64,000 nucleotides of DNA from Ferruginibacter sp. HRS2-29 (GCF_024343615.1 NZ_RJUB01000016.1:1-64000), one strand, 5' to 3'; shown: positions 17,094 through 26,286, numbered from the stretch's first letter. Translations and numbers: made by a program. The notes: generated by a model from the sequence alone, not told the origin.

Positions 17094-17208
17094 GTTTAGA
17101 GATTAGGGATTAGAGTTTAGGTTTAGGTTTAGGAGTTTAGAAGTTTAAATGGTTTAGAGAATTGCGTCTTCTCATTCTTAATTCTTCATTCTTAATTCTT
17201 CATTCTTA
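17094..17208. repeat. Short tandem repeats (GTTTAG-type, then ATTCTTA/ATTCTTC heptads)
   Basis: 17094-17143 carries loosely periodic GTTTAGN/GATTAGN words. 17174-17208 is five exactly phased heptads alternating ATTCTTA and ATTCTTC; the last one contains the stop codon of the minus-strand penicillin acylase gene. Confidence 0.85.
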
Positions 17209-19647
17209 ATTAGTAAAAGTTATTTTCCATTTCACACTCTTGTTCTTCACTTCCGCTTTCGTCATCATCCAGAGCGGGTAATATTTTCCTTCGGCCCATT
17301 GATCTACAAAATTATCGTAGAACCGGCTACCCGGATTTCCACTTTGTCCGCCGGGATACACACCATAGGCTTCGGTTTTTGCCGTAAGGCTTACCACCAT
17401 GCGCCAGCTGGGTCCGTGATTGCTGCGGTTGGCATTGATGGCGTGAGAACCGCCGGCTGTCTTGAGGTTCAGGCGGCTGAACTGCGGGATAAATCCGAGA
17501 TGACGGATCCCTACCCCATTATACTTTTCCCAATCCAGGCGGCCATCGGCTTCGATGGTTTTCAGATCCAGCGCTGCCTGTTTGAAAGCGGCAGTAATAT
17601 TATCCGCCAGTGTTTCCACCTGTGAAGTGTTGATATCATCTAAAAATTTAAAAGCCGAATCTTTCAGCAAAGCTTCTGCCAACGTGCTCTCGTGCGGCCG
17701 CATGATCACTTTTGGCGCTTTTGCATATTCATCGTTGAAAACAGTATCTTCAAAATGCTGCCACACCACTTCAAATACGGTCGCACCTTTTGCGCCGATA
17801 TCATCCCTCAGGTTCCAGTTTTTCAGTAAGTCAAAATATTTACTTTCATCCGCATTGAAGCTACCTGTCTGCATATTTTTCAATATCAACGGCATCACCG
17901 TTGCGGCAAACCCATCGAAATTATCCGTCTGCAATTTCATCATCGATTCCGGCGAGAATTTCGTGGTATCGCCCAGGCGTTTATTGATCGTGATGCCCCG
18001 GTAAGGCGGATAATCCCTGCCAATGTAATACGGGTAAGTTTCATCCACAGGTTTCTGATTGGCGCTGCTTACAAAGCCTCTCTCAGGATTGTATTGAAAA
18101 GGTACTTCGTCCTGCGGGATCATTCCCTGCCACATATAACTGCTGTCGGTACCCGGCATGATGAAATCGCCCTGCCCTTTCCATTTCGCCGGCCAATCGC
18201 CCTGTGTACGGATCGCGATGTCGCCATCTTTACAGGCAAAAACGCAGTTCTGCCCCGGTGTGTGCAGGTTGGTAACGGCTGCAGAATAATCAGCATAATT
18301 TTTAGCCTTATTCAGCAGCGTGAAGATCTTCAACTCGTTGCTCGGATCATGCGCTGTCCAGCGAACGGCATAATATTTATCATTAAGGCTTCTTTTGCCA
18401 CTGTAGCTTTTATCAAACATTACCGGCCCGAACACTGTATAGGCAACGCTATCGATAAACGGTTCCCTGCCGCTGATGCCGATGGTATCCACACGGAAAG
18501 TGGTGGCGCGCCAGCTGCTATCGAACCAGTATTCCTTACGGCTGTCGTCTTTGAATTTTATTTCATAATAATCACGTACATCGCGGCCACCATTGGTAAA
18601 ACCGAATGCGGCGTTATCATTAAAGCCTATGATGACACTTGGTGCACCGGGAAAAGTAGCTCCATAAGCATTGAAATCCGGTGTAGACAATTGCATTTCA
18701 AACCAGAGTGAAGGCAGGTTGAGGCCAAGATGTGGATCATTGCAAAGGATGGGTGCACCACTCACCGTTTTTGATCCGCTTACCGCCCAGTTATTGCTTC
18801 CGTTTTCGGGGTCGGCTTTCTGGGTTTCATTGATGGCTACATCTTTTGAATTAAAATAAATGGAATCCACGCCAGCTGGCGCAACAGGAAATACCTTTTG
18901 TTTTTCAAACGGCGTGCCCTTGGGGATGATAGGATCCAGGGAATCCTGCACCGCAGGAAAAAGTTTAGCAAAATCTTCCGCCGAAAAATAACTTTTCGCA
19001 TTCGTCATCTCGATATCATTCTCATGCGAAGCAAGGTCGTAACTCATGTATTTCAGGAAGAGCGAGGTTTTCAGGTTAGACCATAACTCCGGTTTGTAAC
19101 CGATGAGTTTGTATTCGAGTGGCAACGTACTTTCGGTAAGAGAATTGATGTATGCATTTACACCGGCAGTGTAAGCATCACATTCCGCTTTTATTTCAGG
19201 GTCTTTTTCCATTTCCTTCTGGGCGATCTCTGCAGCATACACCATCCCCAGCCTTCTGAATTCGCGGTCATGCTCCAGTCCTTTTTCGCCAATCACTTCG
19301 CTCACCCTTCCGCCTGCGGCAAAAGTCTGCAGTTCCATCTGCCATAACCTGAACTTCGCATGTATGTATCCCTGTACAAAATAGGCATCATTTGTTTTTT
19401 CTGCAAACACATGCGGAACAAGCCGGTCATCAAAATACACTTCCACTTTTCCACCCAATTGCGGAAATTTCAGGTCGGCTGAAAAATCATGATCGGTAGC
19501 TTCCGCATTTTGCCAGAAACCATGCTGGGGAGAAAAAAAGGAACCGAATGCCGGAGCTTTTTTACCGCCGATCGTCCATTGTTTACTTAATGCGCCAATG
19601 AGCAGGCAGGTGATCAGCAGTGAAATTATGAAAGGGATCAGTCGCAT
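17206..19647 (-). CDS. Penicillin acylase family protein (Ntn hydrolase)
   Basis: 813 residues. An N-terminal signal/anchor helix (about 5-20) leads to a long alpha-chain region with 'HVFAEKTNDAYFVQGYIHA' and 'LWQMELQTFAAGGRVSE'. The autoprocessing site GSNNWAVSG is at 283-291, with the catalytic Ser284 becoming the beta-chain N-terminus. 'NDPHLGLNLPSLWFEMQL' and 'PGAPSVIIGFNDNAAFGFTN' follow. Relatives hydrolyse amide bonds of beta-lactams or acyl-homoserine lactones in the periplasm; the real substrate is unknown. The stop codon lies within a heptad repeat. Confidence 0.92.
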   Translation of the reverse strand: MRLIPFIISLLITCLLIGALSKQWTIGGKKAPAFGSFFSPQHGFWQNAEATDHDFSADLKFPQLGGKVEVYFDDRLVPHVFAEKTNDAYFVQGYIHAKFRLWQMELQTFAAGGRVSEVIGEKGLEHDREFRRLGMVYAAEIAQKEMEKDPEIKAECDAYTAGVNAYINSLTESTLPLEYKLIGYKPELWSNLKTSLFLKYMSYDLASHENDIEMTNAKSYFSAEDFAKLFPAVQDSLDPIIPKGTPFEKQKVFPVAPAGVDSIYFNSKDVAINETQKADPENGSNNWAVSGSKTVSGAPILCNDPHLGLNLPSLWFEMQLSTPDFNAYGATFPGAPSVIIGFNDNAAFGFTNGGRDVRDYYEIKFKDDSRKEYWFDSSWRATTFRVDTIGISGREPFIDSVAYTVFGPVMFDKSYSGKRSLNDKYYAVRWTAHDPSNELKIFTLLNKAKNYADYSAAVTNLHTPGQNCVFACKDGDIAIRTQGDWPAKWKGQGDFIMPGTDSSYMWQGMIPQDEVPFQYNPERGFVSSANQKPVDETYPYYIGRDYPPYRGITINKRLGDTTKFSPESMMKLQTDNFDGFAATVMPLILKNMQTGSFNADESKYFDLLKNWNLRDDIGAKGATVFEVVWQHFEDTVFNDEYAKAPKVIMRPHESTLAEALLKDSAFKFLDDINTSQVETLADNITAAFKQAALDLKTIEADGRLDWEKYNGVGIRHLGFIPQFSRLNLKTAGGSHAINANRSNHGPSWRMVVSLTAKTEAYGVYPGGQSGNPGSRFYDNFVDQWAEGKYYPLWMMTKAEVKNKSVKWKITFTN

Positions 19648-19803
19648 AGCAATAGTTTGATAAGCCGAAATTAATGTATTTATGATACTGGACGACAGAT
19701 TATTAGGACGATTCTAAATCAACATGATATTTATCAATGAATGTTGGATAACATCAGGATTTTTACTTTTAACTACTGCAAAAAAAATATTAAATTGCAG
19801 GTG

Positions 19804-20040
19804 ATGCCAACAGTTTTTACGCTTCAGGGGTTTCGATTCTTTTTTTGGAGTAATGAAGGTGATGAACCGATGCATATTCATGTTGAAAAGGGAGGAGCCG
19901 ATGGGAAAATCTGGCTCGAGCCTGAGATTAAGATTGCATATATGCATAATTTTACTCCTAAGGAACAAAAAATAATAATGGGGATAGTGGAAACTAAATT
20001 TTTAATAATTACAAATAAGTGGAATGAATATTTTGCATAA
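19804..20040 (+). CDS. DUF4160 domain protein
   Basis: 78 residues from the ATG at 19804. 'MPTVFTLQGFRFFFWSNEGD' followed by EPMHIHVEKGGADGKIWLEP is the DUF4160 signature, including the conserved HIHV. It overlaps the next gene (DUF2442) by 17 bp. DUF4160/DUF2442 pairs recur in many genomes and have been suggested to be toxin-antitoxin-like, but I know of no firm function. The pair is much more AT-rich than its neighbours, consistent with recent acquisition. Confidence 0.88.
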   Translation: MPTVFTLQGFRFFFWSNEGDEPMHIHVEKGGADGKIWLEPEIKIAYMHNFTPKEQKIIMGIVETKFLIITNKWNEYFA

Positions 20041-20344
20041 TAAATATGATACAATTGAAAATATTATTTTTAAACAAGGTTTAAGGATCACCTCTTTAGA
20101 ACTTAACCCTGAGCATGATAAATTACTCATTTATTTAAACACTAATATGACATTAGTAGCTCCTACCAAAAATTATAAAGGGCTAAAAAATGCGAGTGTT
20201 AAACGCTTAAAGAATTATCGCCTCATCAGTGATGGAGTTGGAATTCACTGGCCAGATTTAGATGAGGACTTAAGTTTAAAAGGGTTTTTGAAAGAATTTT
20301 TAAATCAAAAACTCAAAAGTCATAGAAAAATGGTGTTAGCATAA
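20024..20344 (+). CDS. DUF2442 domain protein
   Basis: 106 residues. The C-terminal 'YRLISDGVGIHWPDLDEDLS' followed by LKGFL is the DUF2442 signature (conserved H-W-P-x-L-D-E-D). The N-terminal half ('LNPEHDKLLIYLNTNMTLVA') is the usual small beta-rich region. It starts inside the DUF4160 gene, indicating coupled translation. If the pair is toxin-antitoxin-like, which member does what cannot be told from sequence. Confidence 0.88.
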   Translation: MNILHNKYDTIENIIFKQGLRITSLELNPEHDKLLIYLNTNMTLVAPTKNYKGLKNASVKRLKNYRLISDGVGIHWPDLDEDLSLKGFLKEFLNQKLKSHRKMVLA

Positions 20345-20417
20345 TACTATAGGAATTATTAAATAAGCCTGTTTCAATTATACATTTATCTAATGACCAA
20401 TTGGCTAACTAACCAAA

Positions 20418-21032
20418 ATGCACAACTCTCTTTCCGAACACGCCCGCAACATCCTTGGCCTTCAGCTCCCCACAGACCCGCGTTGGGTGAATCTTGCTGA
20501 AATACAGCTGAACGAAATACTCACCGATTATGCCTGGTGTGAGCAGAAAGCGGCACTCACCTGCATTTCGTTGATCCAGAAAAATCACGACAAACACCTG
20601 CTGGTGCAGGAACTGATGCCGATCGTTACAGAAGAATGGGGCCATTTTCGGCAGGTACTGGCCGAGTTGTACAAAAGAGGATTATCGCTGGGGAAACCGC
20701 GGAAGGATATTTATGTAAACAAACTGATCGCTTTTCAGAAAAAAGATGGCGGGCCGGATGAACGTTTTCTCGATTCCATGCTCATCATGGCTTTGATAGA
20801 AGCCCGTAGCTGCGAGCGTTTCAAGCGGTTGAGCGAAGGGATGGAAGACGAGTATATGCGAAAATTCTACCGCCGGTTCATGGAAAGTGAGGCCGGCCAT
20901 TATACCTTATTCATTACAATGGCTGAACATTATATCGATAAAAAGATCGTGCGCAAACGCTGGGCGCAATGGTTGCAATATGAAAAGGAGCTGATGACGA
21001 GTGAGGAAGTGCGGGGCGACCGGATACACTAA
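20418..21032 (+). CDS. miaE: tRNA-(ms2io6A)-hydroxylase, MiaE-like
   Basis: 204 residues. A ferritin-like four-helix diiron protein: helix pairs carry E/ExxH ligands in 'WCEQKAALTCISLIQ', 'PIVTEEWGHFRQVLAEL', 'IEARSCERFKRLSEG' and 'RFMESEAGHYTLFITMAEHY'. MiaE hydroxylates the isopentenyl side chain of ms2i6A37 in tRNA using oxygen. It is a single gene on the plus strand following the AT-rich DUF pair; an AATTAAG heptad array follows it. Confidence 0.9.
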   Translation: MHNSLSEHARNILGLQLPTDPRWVNLAEIQLNEILTDYAWCEQKAALTCISLIQKNHDKHLLVQELMPIVTEEWGHFRQVLAELYKRGLSLGKPRKDIYVNKLIAFQKKDGGPDERFLDSMLIMALIEARSCERFKRLSEGMEDEYMRKFYRRFMESEAGHYTLFITMAEHYIDKKIVRKRWAQWLQYEKELMTSEEVRGDRIH

Positions 21033-21034
21033 GC

Positions 21035-21065
21035 AATTAAGAATTAAAGATTAAGAATTAAGAAT
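21035..21065. repeat. AATTAAG-type heptad array
   Basis: AATTAAG, AATTAAAG, ATTAAG, AATTAAG in the short gap between the convergent miaE and GSCFA genes. Slightly imperfect phase. Confidence 0.75.
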
Positions 21066-21067
21066 AC

Positions 21068-22072
21068 TCAATGTTGAAGTGTATACGAAAAGTATGCTTT
21101 CTCCGGATCGAAGTTGATGTAGGGATATTTTTCTTTGAGTGAATTTACTTTTTCGAGATTTTTTTGCAGGAAGTTGCGATGCGCTTCTGAGGCTGCATTG
21201 AACGGTTTATGGCTTCGGGCAGCGTTGATCTCGTTGATGACCTTCATCAACTGTTGTGTTGGTTCATCGATGCAGGCAGTTACAAATTTTTCCCACACAT
21301 AATTGGTGGCTGCATAATTCGGGTGCACCATATCTTCTGCATAAAAACGATAATCCCTCAGGTCGTCTATCACCAGCTCATAAGCGGGAAAATAATCGAC
21401 CTGCCCGTTGCTGTCTGCCAGTTTGTGCACCGAGTTGATCAAGGTGGCCTTACTGCGGTTATTTTCTACAAAGCCCTCACGGAGATGGCGAACCGGGCTG
21501 ATGGTGAAGATCACTTTCAACCCGGGGTTAAAATTATGCAGCTTCGACATCATCCCTGAAAGTATCCCATCCAGTTCTTCCGATGCCAGTAAACGCCTGT
21601 GAAACCATGCCGATGGCGCTTTGTGGTTGTTGGCAGCCACAGCACCGGGTTTTGCATTTTGGGCTTCTTCTGTAAGCTCGTATACCCATGCGGAGCCGAG
21701 GGTGATCAGCAATACCTCTGCTGTCTTCAAATAATCATGCGCCGCTTCCGTACTGGTATTGATCTTCTCTACCGATGTTTCCTTCACCGGCGAAGAAAAC
21801 CTGCTGTGGTGCTGCCAGCTGTGAAAACCTTCATTGAGATAAAACAGTTCTTTTTCGGATATTTTCTTATTGCTGATATAATTATCAATCGCTTCTGCAA
21901 CGCTCACCGGATTGAACAATATCCCGTTGGGATTCTGCATCACGTTGAATTTATGCGCCAGCAATTTCTCCCCGATGTTTTCGGTAAAACAACTGCCGAT
22001 CAACATGAGCTGCTGATGGTGGCTGATCCTGGTGATCAACGGTTTCGGGGAAAATTCTAAATGAAACTCCAT
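21068..22072 (-). CDS. GSCFA domain-containing protein
   Basis: 334 residues. 'LMLIGSCFTENIGEKLLAHK' near residue 22 contains the name-giving GSCF motif of this SGNH-hydrolase-like family, followed by 'NPNGILFNPVSVAEAID', 'LITLGSAWVYE' and 'DMVHPNYAATNYVWEKF' (the C-terminal D-x-x-H pair expected of the SGNH triad). A role in acyl-ester or glycan modification is likely but unproven. It is predicted to be cytoplasmic, as no signal peptide is visible. Confidence 0.9.
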   Translation of the reverse strand: MEFHLEFSPKPLITRISHHQQLMLIGSCFTENIGEKLLAHKFNVMQNPNGILFNPVSVAEAIDNYISNKKISEKELFYLNEGFHSWQHHSRFSSPVKETSVEKINTSTEAAHDYLKTAEVLLITLGSAWVYELTEEAQNAKPGAVAANNHKAPSAWFHRRLLASEELDGILSGMMSKLHNFNPGLKVIFTISPVRHLREGFVENNRSKATLINSVHKLADSNGQVDYFPAYELVIDDLRDYRFYAEDMVHPNYAATNYVWEKFVTACIDEPTQQLMKVINEINAARSHKPFNAASEAHRNFLQKNLEKVNSLKEKYPYINFDPEKAYFSYTLQH

Positions 22073-22090
22073 ATTTTTTATTACACTAAT

Positions 22091-22196
22091 TAGAACGAAT
22101 TACACGAATTACACAAATTAACAAAGAAACGGTACTATAAAACATGGGTTTAGCTAATCCGTGTAATTCGTGTAATTCGCCTGAATTCGTGTAATC
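22091..22196. repeat. 9-bp repeat pair ACGAATTAC / GTGTAATTC
   Basis: ACGAATTAC-type 9-mers (22095-22120) face their complements GTGTAATTC (22161-22196) across a ~40-bp core between the GSCFA and HMG-CoA lyase genes. It has the same architecture as the heptad pairs but a nine-base period. Confidence 0.8.
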
Positions 22197-22198
22197 AA

Positions 22199-23059
22199 TT
22201 AAATAAATATCGAAGAAGCCATCCTGCTGCTTTCTTTCAGCGCTTCTATATCCAGTGCAGGAAGTAATTTTAATTGTTCAAAATAAGGTATCATCAGTTC
22301 CGTATCCATATTACCAACCAGCACATCATCTGCCATCGGGCAACCACCGATACCTTTCAAGGCGCCATCAAACCTCCGGCAGCCCGCTTCCACAGCAGCA
22401 TCCAGCTTTTCTTTCCAGTTTTCGGCAGTGGAATGAAGGTGTACACCAATTTCAATATCAGGCAAAGCATTTACAAGATAACCCGTCATTTTTTTTACCT
22501 GCCCCGGAGTAGCTACGCCAACGGTATCTGCCAGCGAGATGATCTTCACATCAATCGCTGTCATTTTATTTACCCATTCGAATACTACTTCTTCATCAAA
22601 GCGGTCGCCATAAGGATTTCCGAACCCCATTGAAATATAGACGACGAGTTCTTTTTTATTCTTGATACAAAGTGTCTGAATATCTTCCACCCTCGCCATC
22701 GATTCCTCTATCGTGGAATTGGTGTTCCTGCGTTGAAATGTTTCGGAAACTGAAAAAGGAAAACCAAGGTAACTGATCTCATCAAACATCACCGCATCCT
22801 GCGCCCCTCTTTCATTGGCAACTATGGTGAGCAGTTTTGTGCTGCTACCCGTAAGCGTTAGTTTGCTGATGACTTCTTTGGTATCGGCCATTTGCGGTAT
22901 GGCTTTCGGTGAAACGAAACTGCCGGCATCCAGCGTATCGAAACCAACTTTCAGCAACTGATTGATATAAGCGATCTTTTTTTCCGTAGGGATCAAATGA
23001 GCCCAACCCTGCATGGCATCGCGTGGGCATTCTATCAGTTTGAGTGGAGTCTTGTTCAT
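22199..23059 (-). CDS. Hydroxymethylglutaryl-CoA lyase
   Basis: 286 residues, a DRE-TIM metallolyase. 'LIECPRDAMQGW' carries the R-D metal/substrate motif, 'VGFDTLDAGSFVSPKAIPQM' matches the lyase-specific strand, 'GVHLHSTAENW' supplies the HxH metal ligands, and 'GIGGCPMADDVLVGNMDTE' holds the catalytic Cys loop. It cleaves HMG-CoA to acetyl-CoA and acetoacetate, the last step of leucine breakdown. No other leucine-catabolic genes are in the window. Confidence 0.93.
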   Translation of the reverse strand: MNKTPLKLIECPRDAMQGWAHLIPTEKKIAYINQLLKVGFDTLDAGSFVSPKAIPQMADTKEVISKLTLTGSSTKLLTIVANERGAQDAVMFDEISYLGFPFSVSETFQRRNTNSTIEESMARVEDIQTLCIKNKKELVVYISMGFGNPYGDRFDEEVVFEWVNKMTAIDVKIISLADTVGVATPGQVKKMTGYLVNALPDIEIGVHLHSTAENWKEKLDAAVEAGCRRFDGALKGIGGCPMADDVLVGNMDTELMIPYFEQLKLLPALDIEALKESSRMASSIFI

Positions 23060-23195
23060 TTGACAGTATTTTTTGCGGGTTGATGATCGTTTGCGGACAG
23101 TGCTGCGTAAAATCTGCTTTCTACGTCTCCCTGCGTTAAAAGTATCGCTGCTATCTCCGGGAACGATAAAATAACTGGCAACCCGTCACCCGCAA

Positions 23196-23963
23196 CTATT
23201 CTCCTCTTTGACGAACCGCTTCATACAATATCATTCCCGTGGCTACCGAAACATTGAGGCTTTCAAAATCGCCCGGCATGGGGATCTGGAACTGTTCATC
23301 GCAGATCTTCAGCAAGGTTGGATAAATACCGTGTTCTTCCCCTCCCATCACGATGGCGGCAGGCACGGTAAAATCTATATCCTGGCATTTTTTAGTCGCT
23401 TTCATTTCGCTGGCGTATACCACGATGCCATTCAGGTGCAGGTCATCCACGGCTTTCATGAGGCTGCCTACGCGGCAAACTGCCAGTTGTTCCAACGCAC
23501 CGGCTGACGTCAGTATGGCATCTTCATTAAGTGCCCCTACGCCCTTATCCGGAATGATCAGTGCGTGAACGCCCATGGCATAAGCGCTCCGGGCAATACC
23601 GCCGATGTTTCGGATATCGGTAATGCCATCCAGGATCAGCAACAGCGGCGTTTTTCCTTCATCCACGATGAATGAGATGACCGATTGAAGATCCTGGTAT
23701 TGTATTTTGGATATCTGTGCGATACAACCTTCGTGGTTGCTCACATTGAAGTTATTGAGTTTTTCTACCGGCACTTTATTGATCGGCACCAAATGCTCGG
23801 CGGCCAGTTTTTTTAACTCGTCGATCACTTCTCCATGTACAGTTGCCTGCAGGTAAATGCGTTCGAGCTGCTTGCCTTCCTGCATCGCTTTGATGACGGC
23901 GGCACGGCCAACAATGAGTGTATTCTTTTTCGGGCGGTGATGTTGATGTCTGAAATTTTTCAC
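23196..23963 (-). CDS. rlmB: 23S rRNA (guanosine-2'-O)-methyltransferase RlmB-like
   Basis: 255 residues from a GTG at 23963 (VKNFRHQHHRPKKNTLIVGR). The in-frame ATG at 24002 lies inside a heptad repeat and upstream of a TATCTTTG box, so it is unlikely. An N-terminal substrate-binding domain ('HEGCIAQISKIQY') precedes a SPOUT domain with 'LILDGITDIRNIGGIARSAY', 'IVMGGEEHGIYPTLLKICD' and 'IPMPGDFESLNVSVATGMIL' (the trefoil-knot motifs 1-3). SpoU enzymes methylate ribose in rRNA or tRNA; G2251 is inferred from RlmB similarity. The box-to-start gap of 4 nt suggests a nearly leaderless mRNA. Confidence 0.88.
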   Translation of the reverse strand: MKNFRHQHHRPKKNTLIVGRAAVIKAMQEGKQLERIYLQATVHGEVIDELKKLAAEHLVPINKVPVEKLNNFNVSNHEGCIAQISKIQYQDLQSVISFIVDEGKTPLLLILDGITDIRNIGGIARSAYAMGVHALIIPDKGVGALNEDAILTSAGALEQLAVCRVGSLMKAVDDLHLNGIVVYASEMKATKKCQDIDFTVPAAIVMGGEEHGIYPTLLKICDEQFQIPMPGDFESLNVSVATGMILYEAVRQRGE

Positions 23964-23967
23964 GGAG

Positions 23968-23975
23968 CAAAGATA
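23968..23975 (-). promoter_or_regulatory. Candidate -7 box TATCTTTG for rlmB
   Basis: TATCTTTG on the minus strand, only four bases before the GTG start; it argues against the upstream ATG at 24002. The -33 region is not clear because it lies in the TTGAAAG repeat. Confidence 0.45.
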
Positions 23976-24082
23976 GTTGAAAGTTGAATGTTGAAAGTTC
24001 AAAGTTGAAGTCTTCCCGATTTAAAATAACTTGCAGCAGCCTGTTTTTTCAACCTTCAACCTTCAACCTTCAACCTTCAACC
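23976..24082. repeat. Heptad repeat pair TTGAAAG / CAACCTT
   Basis: The left array (23976-24010) has TTGAAAG, TTGAATG, TTGAAAG, TTCAAAG, TTGAAG. The right array (24049-24082) has repeated CAACCTT. They are roughly complementary around a ~40-bp core between divergent rlmB and the SDR gene, and end directly at the latter's ATG. Confidence 0.85.
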
Positions 24083-24754
24083 ATGAACCTACAGCCTTCT
24101 ATTAATCCTATCATCACAGGCGCCACCGGCATGGTAGGCGAAGGTGTTCTTCATATCTGTCTTCAGCATCCGGATGTGGGTGCTGTATTGGTCATCAACC
24201 GCAGGCCCTGTGGTGTGAGCCATCCGAAGCTGAAAGAGATCATCCACAGCGATTTTTTTGACCTGTCGCCGGTGAAGGATCAGCTTGCAGGATACAATGC
24301 CTGTTATTTTTGCCTGGGCGTGACTTCTGTGGGGAAAAACGAAGCAGATTATACCCGTTTTACCTACCAGCTCACGATGTATATGGCCGGCATACTTGCA
24401 GAGATCAGCCCGGATATGACTTTTTGTTATGTTTCCGGTGCGGGCACCGATAGCACTGAAAAAGGACGGCTGATGTGGGCACGGGTAAAAGGCAAAACGG
24501 AAAACGACCTTGCTGCGCTTCCGTTCCGGCAGGTGTTCGCTTTCAGGCCGGGCATCATACAACCGATGAAGGGTTTGAAGAATGCCCATAAGTTTTATGC
24601 ACTTTTCGGCTGGTTGTTTTTCATCCTCAAAAAAGTAAACCGATATAGCTATTGCAGGCTGGAAGAGATCGGGCGGGCGATGATAAATTGTGTATCGTTG
24701 CCGGATAAGAGGAAGCTGATGGAAGTGCGGGACATTGTAGTGAATAGTGAATAG
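24083..24754 (+). CDS. NAD(P)-binding SDR/epimerase-like protein
   Basis: 223 residues from the ATG at 24083; the longer frame upstream is repeat-encoded. The N-terminal Rossmann motif is GATGMVGEG, followed by 'VINRRP', 'YFCLGVTSVGKNEADY' and 'FCYVSGAGTDSTEKGRLMWARVKGKTE' split across a Y-x-S / K pattern of atypical SDRs (YbjT/HTATIP2-like). The substrate is unknown. The last residues (VVNSE) and the TAG stop are encoded by GTGAATA heptads, so the natural C-terminus may have been altered by the repeat. Confidence 0.8.
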   Translation: MNLQPSINPIITGATGMVGEGVLHICLQHPDVGAVLVINRRPCGVSHPKLKEIIHSDFFDLSPVKDQLAGYNACYFCLGVTSVGKNEADYTRFTYQLTMYMAGILAEISPDMTFCYVSGAGTDSTEKGRLMWARVKGKTENDLAALPFRQVFAFRPGIIQPMKGLKNAHKFYALFGWLFFILKKVNRYSYCRLEEIGRAMINCVSLPDKRKLMEVRDIVVNSE

Positions 24755-24893
24755 TCAATAGTCAATCCTTTGAAGTTTATAACTGAAACAGAAAGTGATT
24801 TCTACCTGGAATTACTTGTAGAAAATGAACGCCGAAGGTTTGACAATTCCCTATTGACTATTCACTATTGACTATTCACTATTCACTATTGAC
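24740..24893. repeat. Heptad repeat pair GTGAATA-GTCAATA / TATTGAC-TATTCAC, element A
   Basis: The left array has four phased heptads (24740-24766); the right has six (24852-24893). The core begins ATCCTTTGAAG and ends GGTTTGACAATT. Similar elements occur at 31387-31515 and 52540-52687. It sits between convergent genes and overlaps the SDR stop codon. Confidence 0.9.
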
Positions 24894-24894
24894 A

Positions 24895-24925
24895 TAAAAA
24901 TCCCGCTACGAGAGCGGGATTTTTA
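24895..24925. terminator. Bidirectional terminator between the SDR gene and metK
   Basis: AAAAATCCCGCT, a five-base loop, then AGCGGGATTTTT: a GC-rich stem flanked by A and T runs, placed between two convergent genes and 17 bp from the metK stop. Confidence 0.9.
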
Positions 24926-24941
24926 TTATTTCTTTTTCAGC

Positions 24942-26201
24942 TTATTTCAAACCGAAAGCTTTCTTCACTTCTTTCACTGCATCCAGTTTTTCCCAGGTAA
25001 ACAGTTCTACTTTTTTCTTTATCACTTTACCATCCGGCGAAACGAATGATTTTTCCACCACTTCGTTCTTGCGGCCCATGTGCCCGTAAGCTGCGGTTTC
25101 GCTGTACATCGGGTTACGCAGTTTAAGGCGCTGTTCGATGAAGTAAGGGCGCATATCGAAGCAAGGCATTTTCATGATCTTTTCAGCGATCTGTCCGTCG
25201 GTCAGGTCAACTTTTGCAGTACCATAAGTAACTACGTTGATGCTGGTTGGTTTTGCCACACCTATCGCGTAAGAAACCTGTACCAGTACTTCGTCTGCAA
25301 GGCCGGCAGCAACAAGGTTCTTAGCGATGTGGCGTGTTGCGTAAGCTGCAGAACGATCCACTTTGCTCGGATCTTTACCGCTGAACGCGCCACCACCGTG
25401 AGCACCTTTACCACCATACGTATCTACGATGATCTTACGACCGGTCAGGCCGGTATCGCCGTGCGGGCCGCCGATCACGAACTTACCGGTTGGGTTGATA
25501 TGATAAACGATCTTGCTGTTGAATAAATGTGCATACTGAGGGTATTTCGCTTTCACCCTTGGTATAACGATGTTGATGATATCTTTCCTGATCTTCGCCA
25601 GCATCACATCATCCTTACCGAAATCATCGTGTTGTGTAGATACCACGATCGCATCAATCCTGATCGGTTGGTTGTTGTCGTTGTATTCCAACGTTACCTG
25701 GCTTTTCGCATCCGGGCGAAGATATTTTATCTGTTTGTTCTCCCTGCGTACCGCGGCCAGTTCGATCAGGATATCATGAGAAAGCGCCAACGCCAATGGC
25801 ATGTGGTTTTCAGTTTCGCTGGTAGCGTAACCGAACATCATGCCCTGATCACCTGCTCCCTGTTCTTCTTTTTTCTTACGGTCAACACCCTGGTTGATAT
25901 CGCTGCTCTGTTCGTGGATGGCAGAAAGGATACCGCAGGAGTTTGCTTCAAACATGTATTCACTCTTGGTATAACCGATCTTGCGGATTACGCCCCTTGC
26001 TATTTCCTGAACGTCGAGGTAAGCTTTACTTTTTACTTCGCCAGCTAAAACCACCTGTCCGGTTGTAACGAGTGTTTCACACGCCACTTTACTGGTTGGA
26101 TCAAAAGCTAAAAAATTATCGATGAGCGCATCACTGATTTGATCCGCAACTTTATCCGGGTGGCCTTCACTAACCGACTCTGATGTAAATAAGTAGGGCA
26201 T
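24942..26201 (-). CDS. metK: S-adenosylmethionine synthase
   Basis: 419 residues from the ATG at 26201 ([20 protein letters not shown]); an upstream TTG is too near the promoter box. Motifs: '[18 protein letters not shown]' (ATP site), '[12 protein letters not shown]', '[20 protein letters not shown]' and '[19 protein letters not shown]' (P-loop and metal sites). It makes SAM from methionine and ATP. The length and motif order are typical. Insert-like 'DRKKKEEQG' is a Bacteroidota variation. A TATCTTTG box lies 24 bp upstream. Confidence 0.97.
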   Translation of the reverse strand: MPYLFTSESVSEGHPDKVADQISDALIDNFLAFDPTSKVACETLVTTGQVVLAGEVKSKAYLDVQEIARGVIRKIGYTKSEYMFEANSCGILSAIHEQSSDINQGVDRKKKEEQGAGDQGMMFGYATSETENHMPLALALSHDILIELAAVRRENKQIKYLRPDAKSQVTLEYNDNNQPIRIDAIVVSTQHDDFGKDDVMLAKIRKDIINIVIPRVKAKYPQYAHLFNSKIVYHINPTGKFVIGGPHGDTGLTGRKIIVDTYGGKGAHGGGAFSGKDPSKVDRSAAYATRHIAKNLVAAGLADEVLVQVSYAIGVAKPTSINVVTYGTAKVDLTDGQIAEKIMKMPCFDMRPYFIEQRLKLRNPMYSETAAYGHMGRKNEVVEKSFVSPDGKVIKKKVELFTWEKLDAVKEVKKAFGLK

Positions 26202-26225
26202 AATATTATTATTTTTTTGAGATTG

Positions 26226-26233
26226 CAAAGATA
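26226..26233 (-). promoter_or_regulatory. Candidate -7 box TATCTTTG for metK
   Basis: TATCTTTG on the minus strand with a CTTTGT about 20 bases further upstream that can serve as the -33 element; that CTTTGT is also one arm of the preceding terminator. 24 bp before the metK ATG. Confidence 0.55.
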
Positions 26234-26252
26234 AGGGTGTAGCATTTAAACA

Positions 26253-26286
26253 ACAAAGCCCCTTAAAAGATATTAAGGGACTTTGT
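26253..26286 (-). terminator. Hairpin terminator after the DUF4270 gene
   Basis: ACAAAGCCCCTTAA pairs with TTAAGGGACTTTGT across a short loop, 17 bp beyond the DUF4270 stop codon on the minus strand. No long T run follows. Confidence 0.65.

Noticed and set aside
17094..17143. Telomere-like TTTAGGG repeats
   Set aside because: Only a few irregular GTTTAG/GATTAG words next to heptad repeats; internal to a chromosome, with no sign of an end.
23964..24002. Upstream ATG (24002) as the rlmB start
   Set aside because: It lies in TTGAAAG repeat DNA and upstream of a TATCTTTG box; the added residues do not resemble RlmB.
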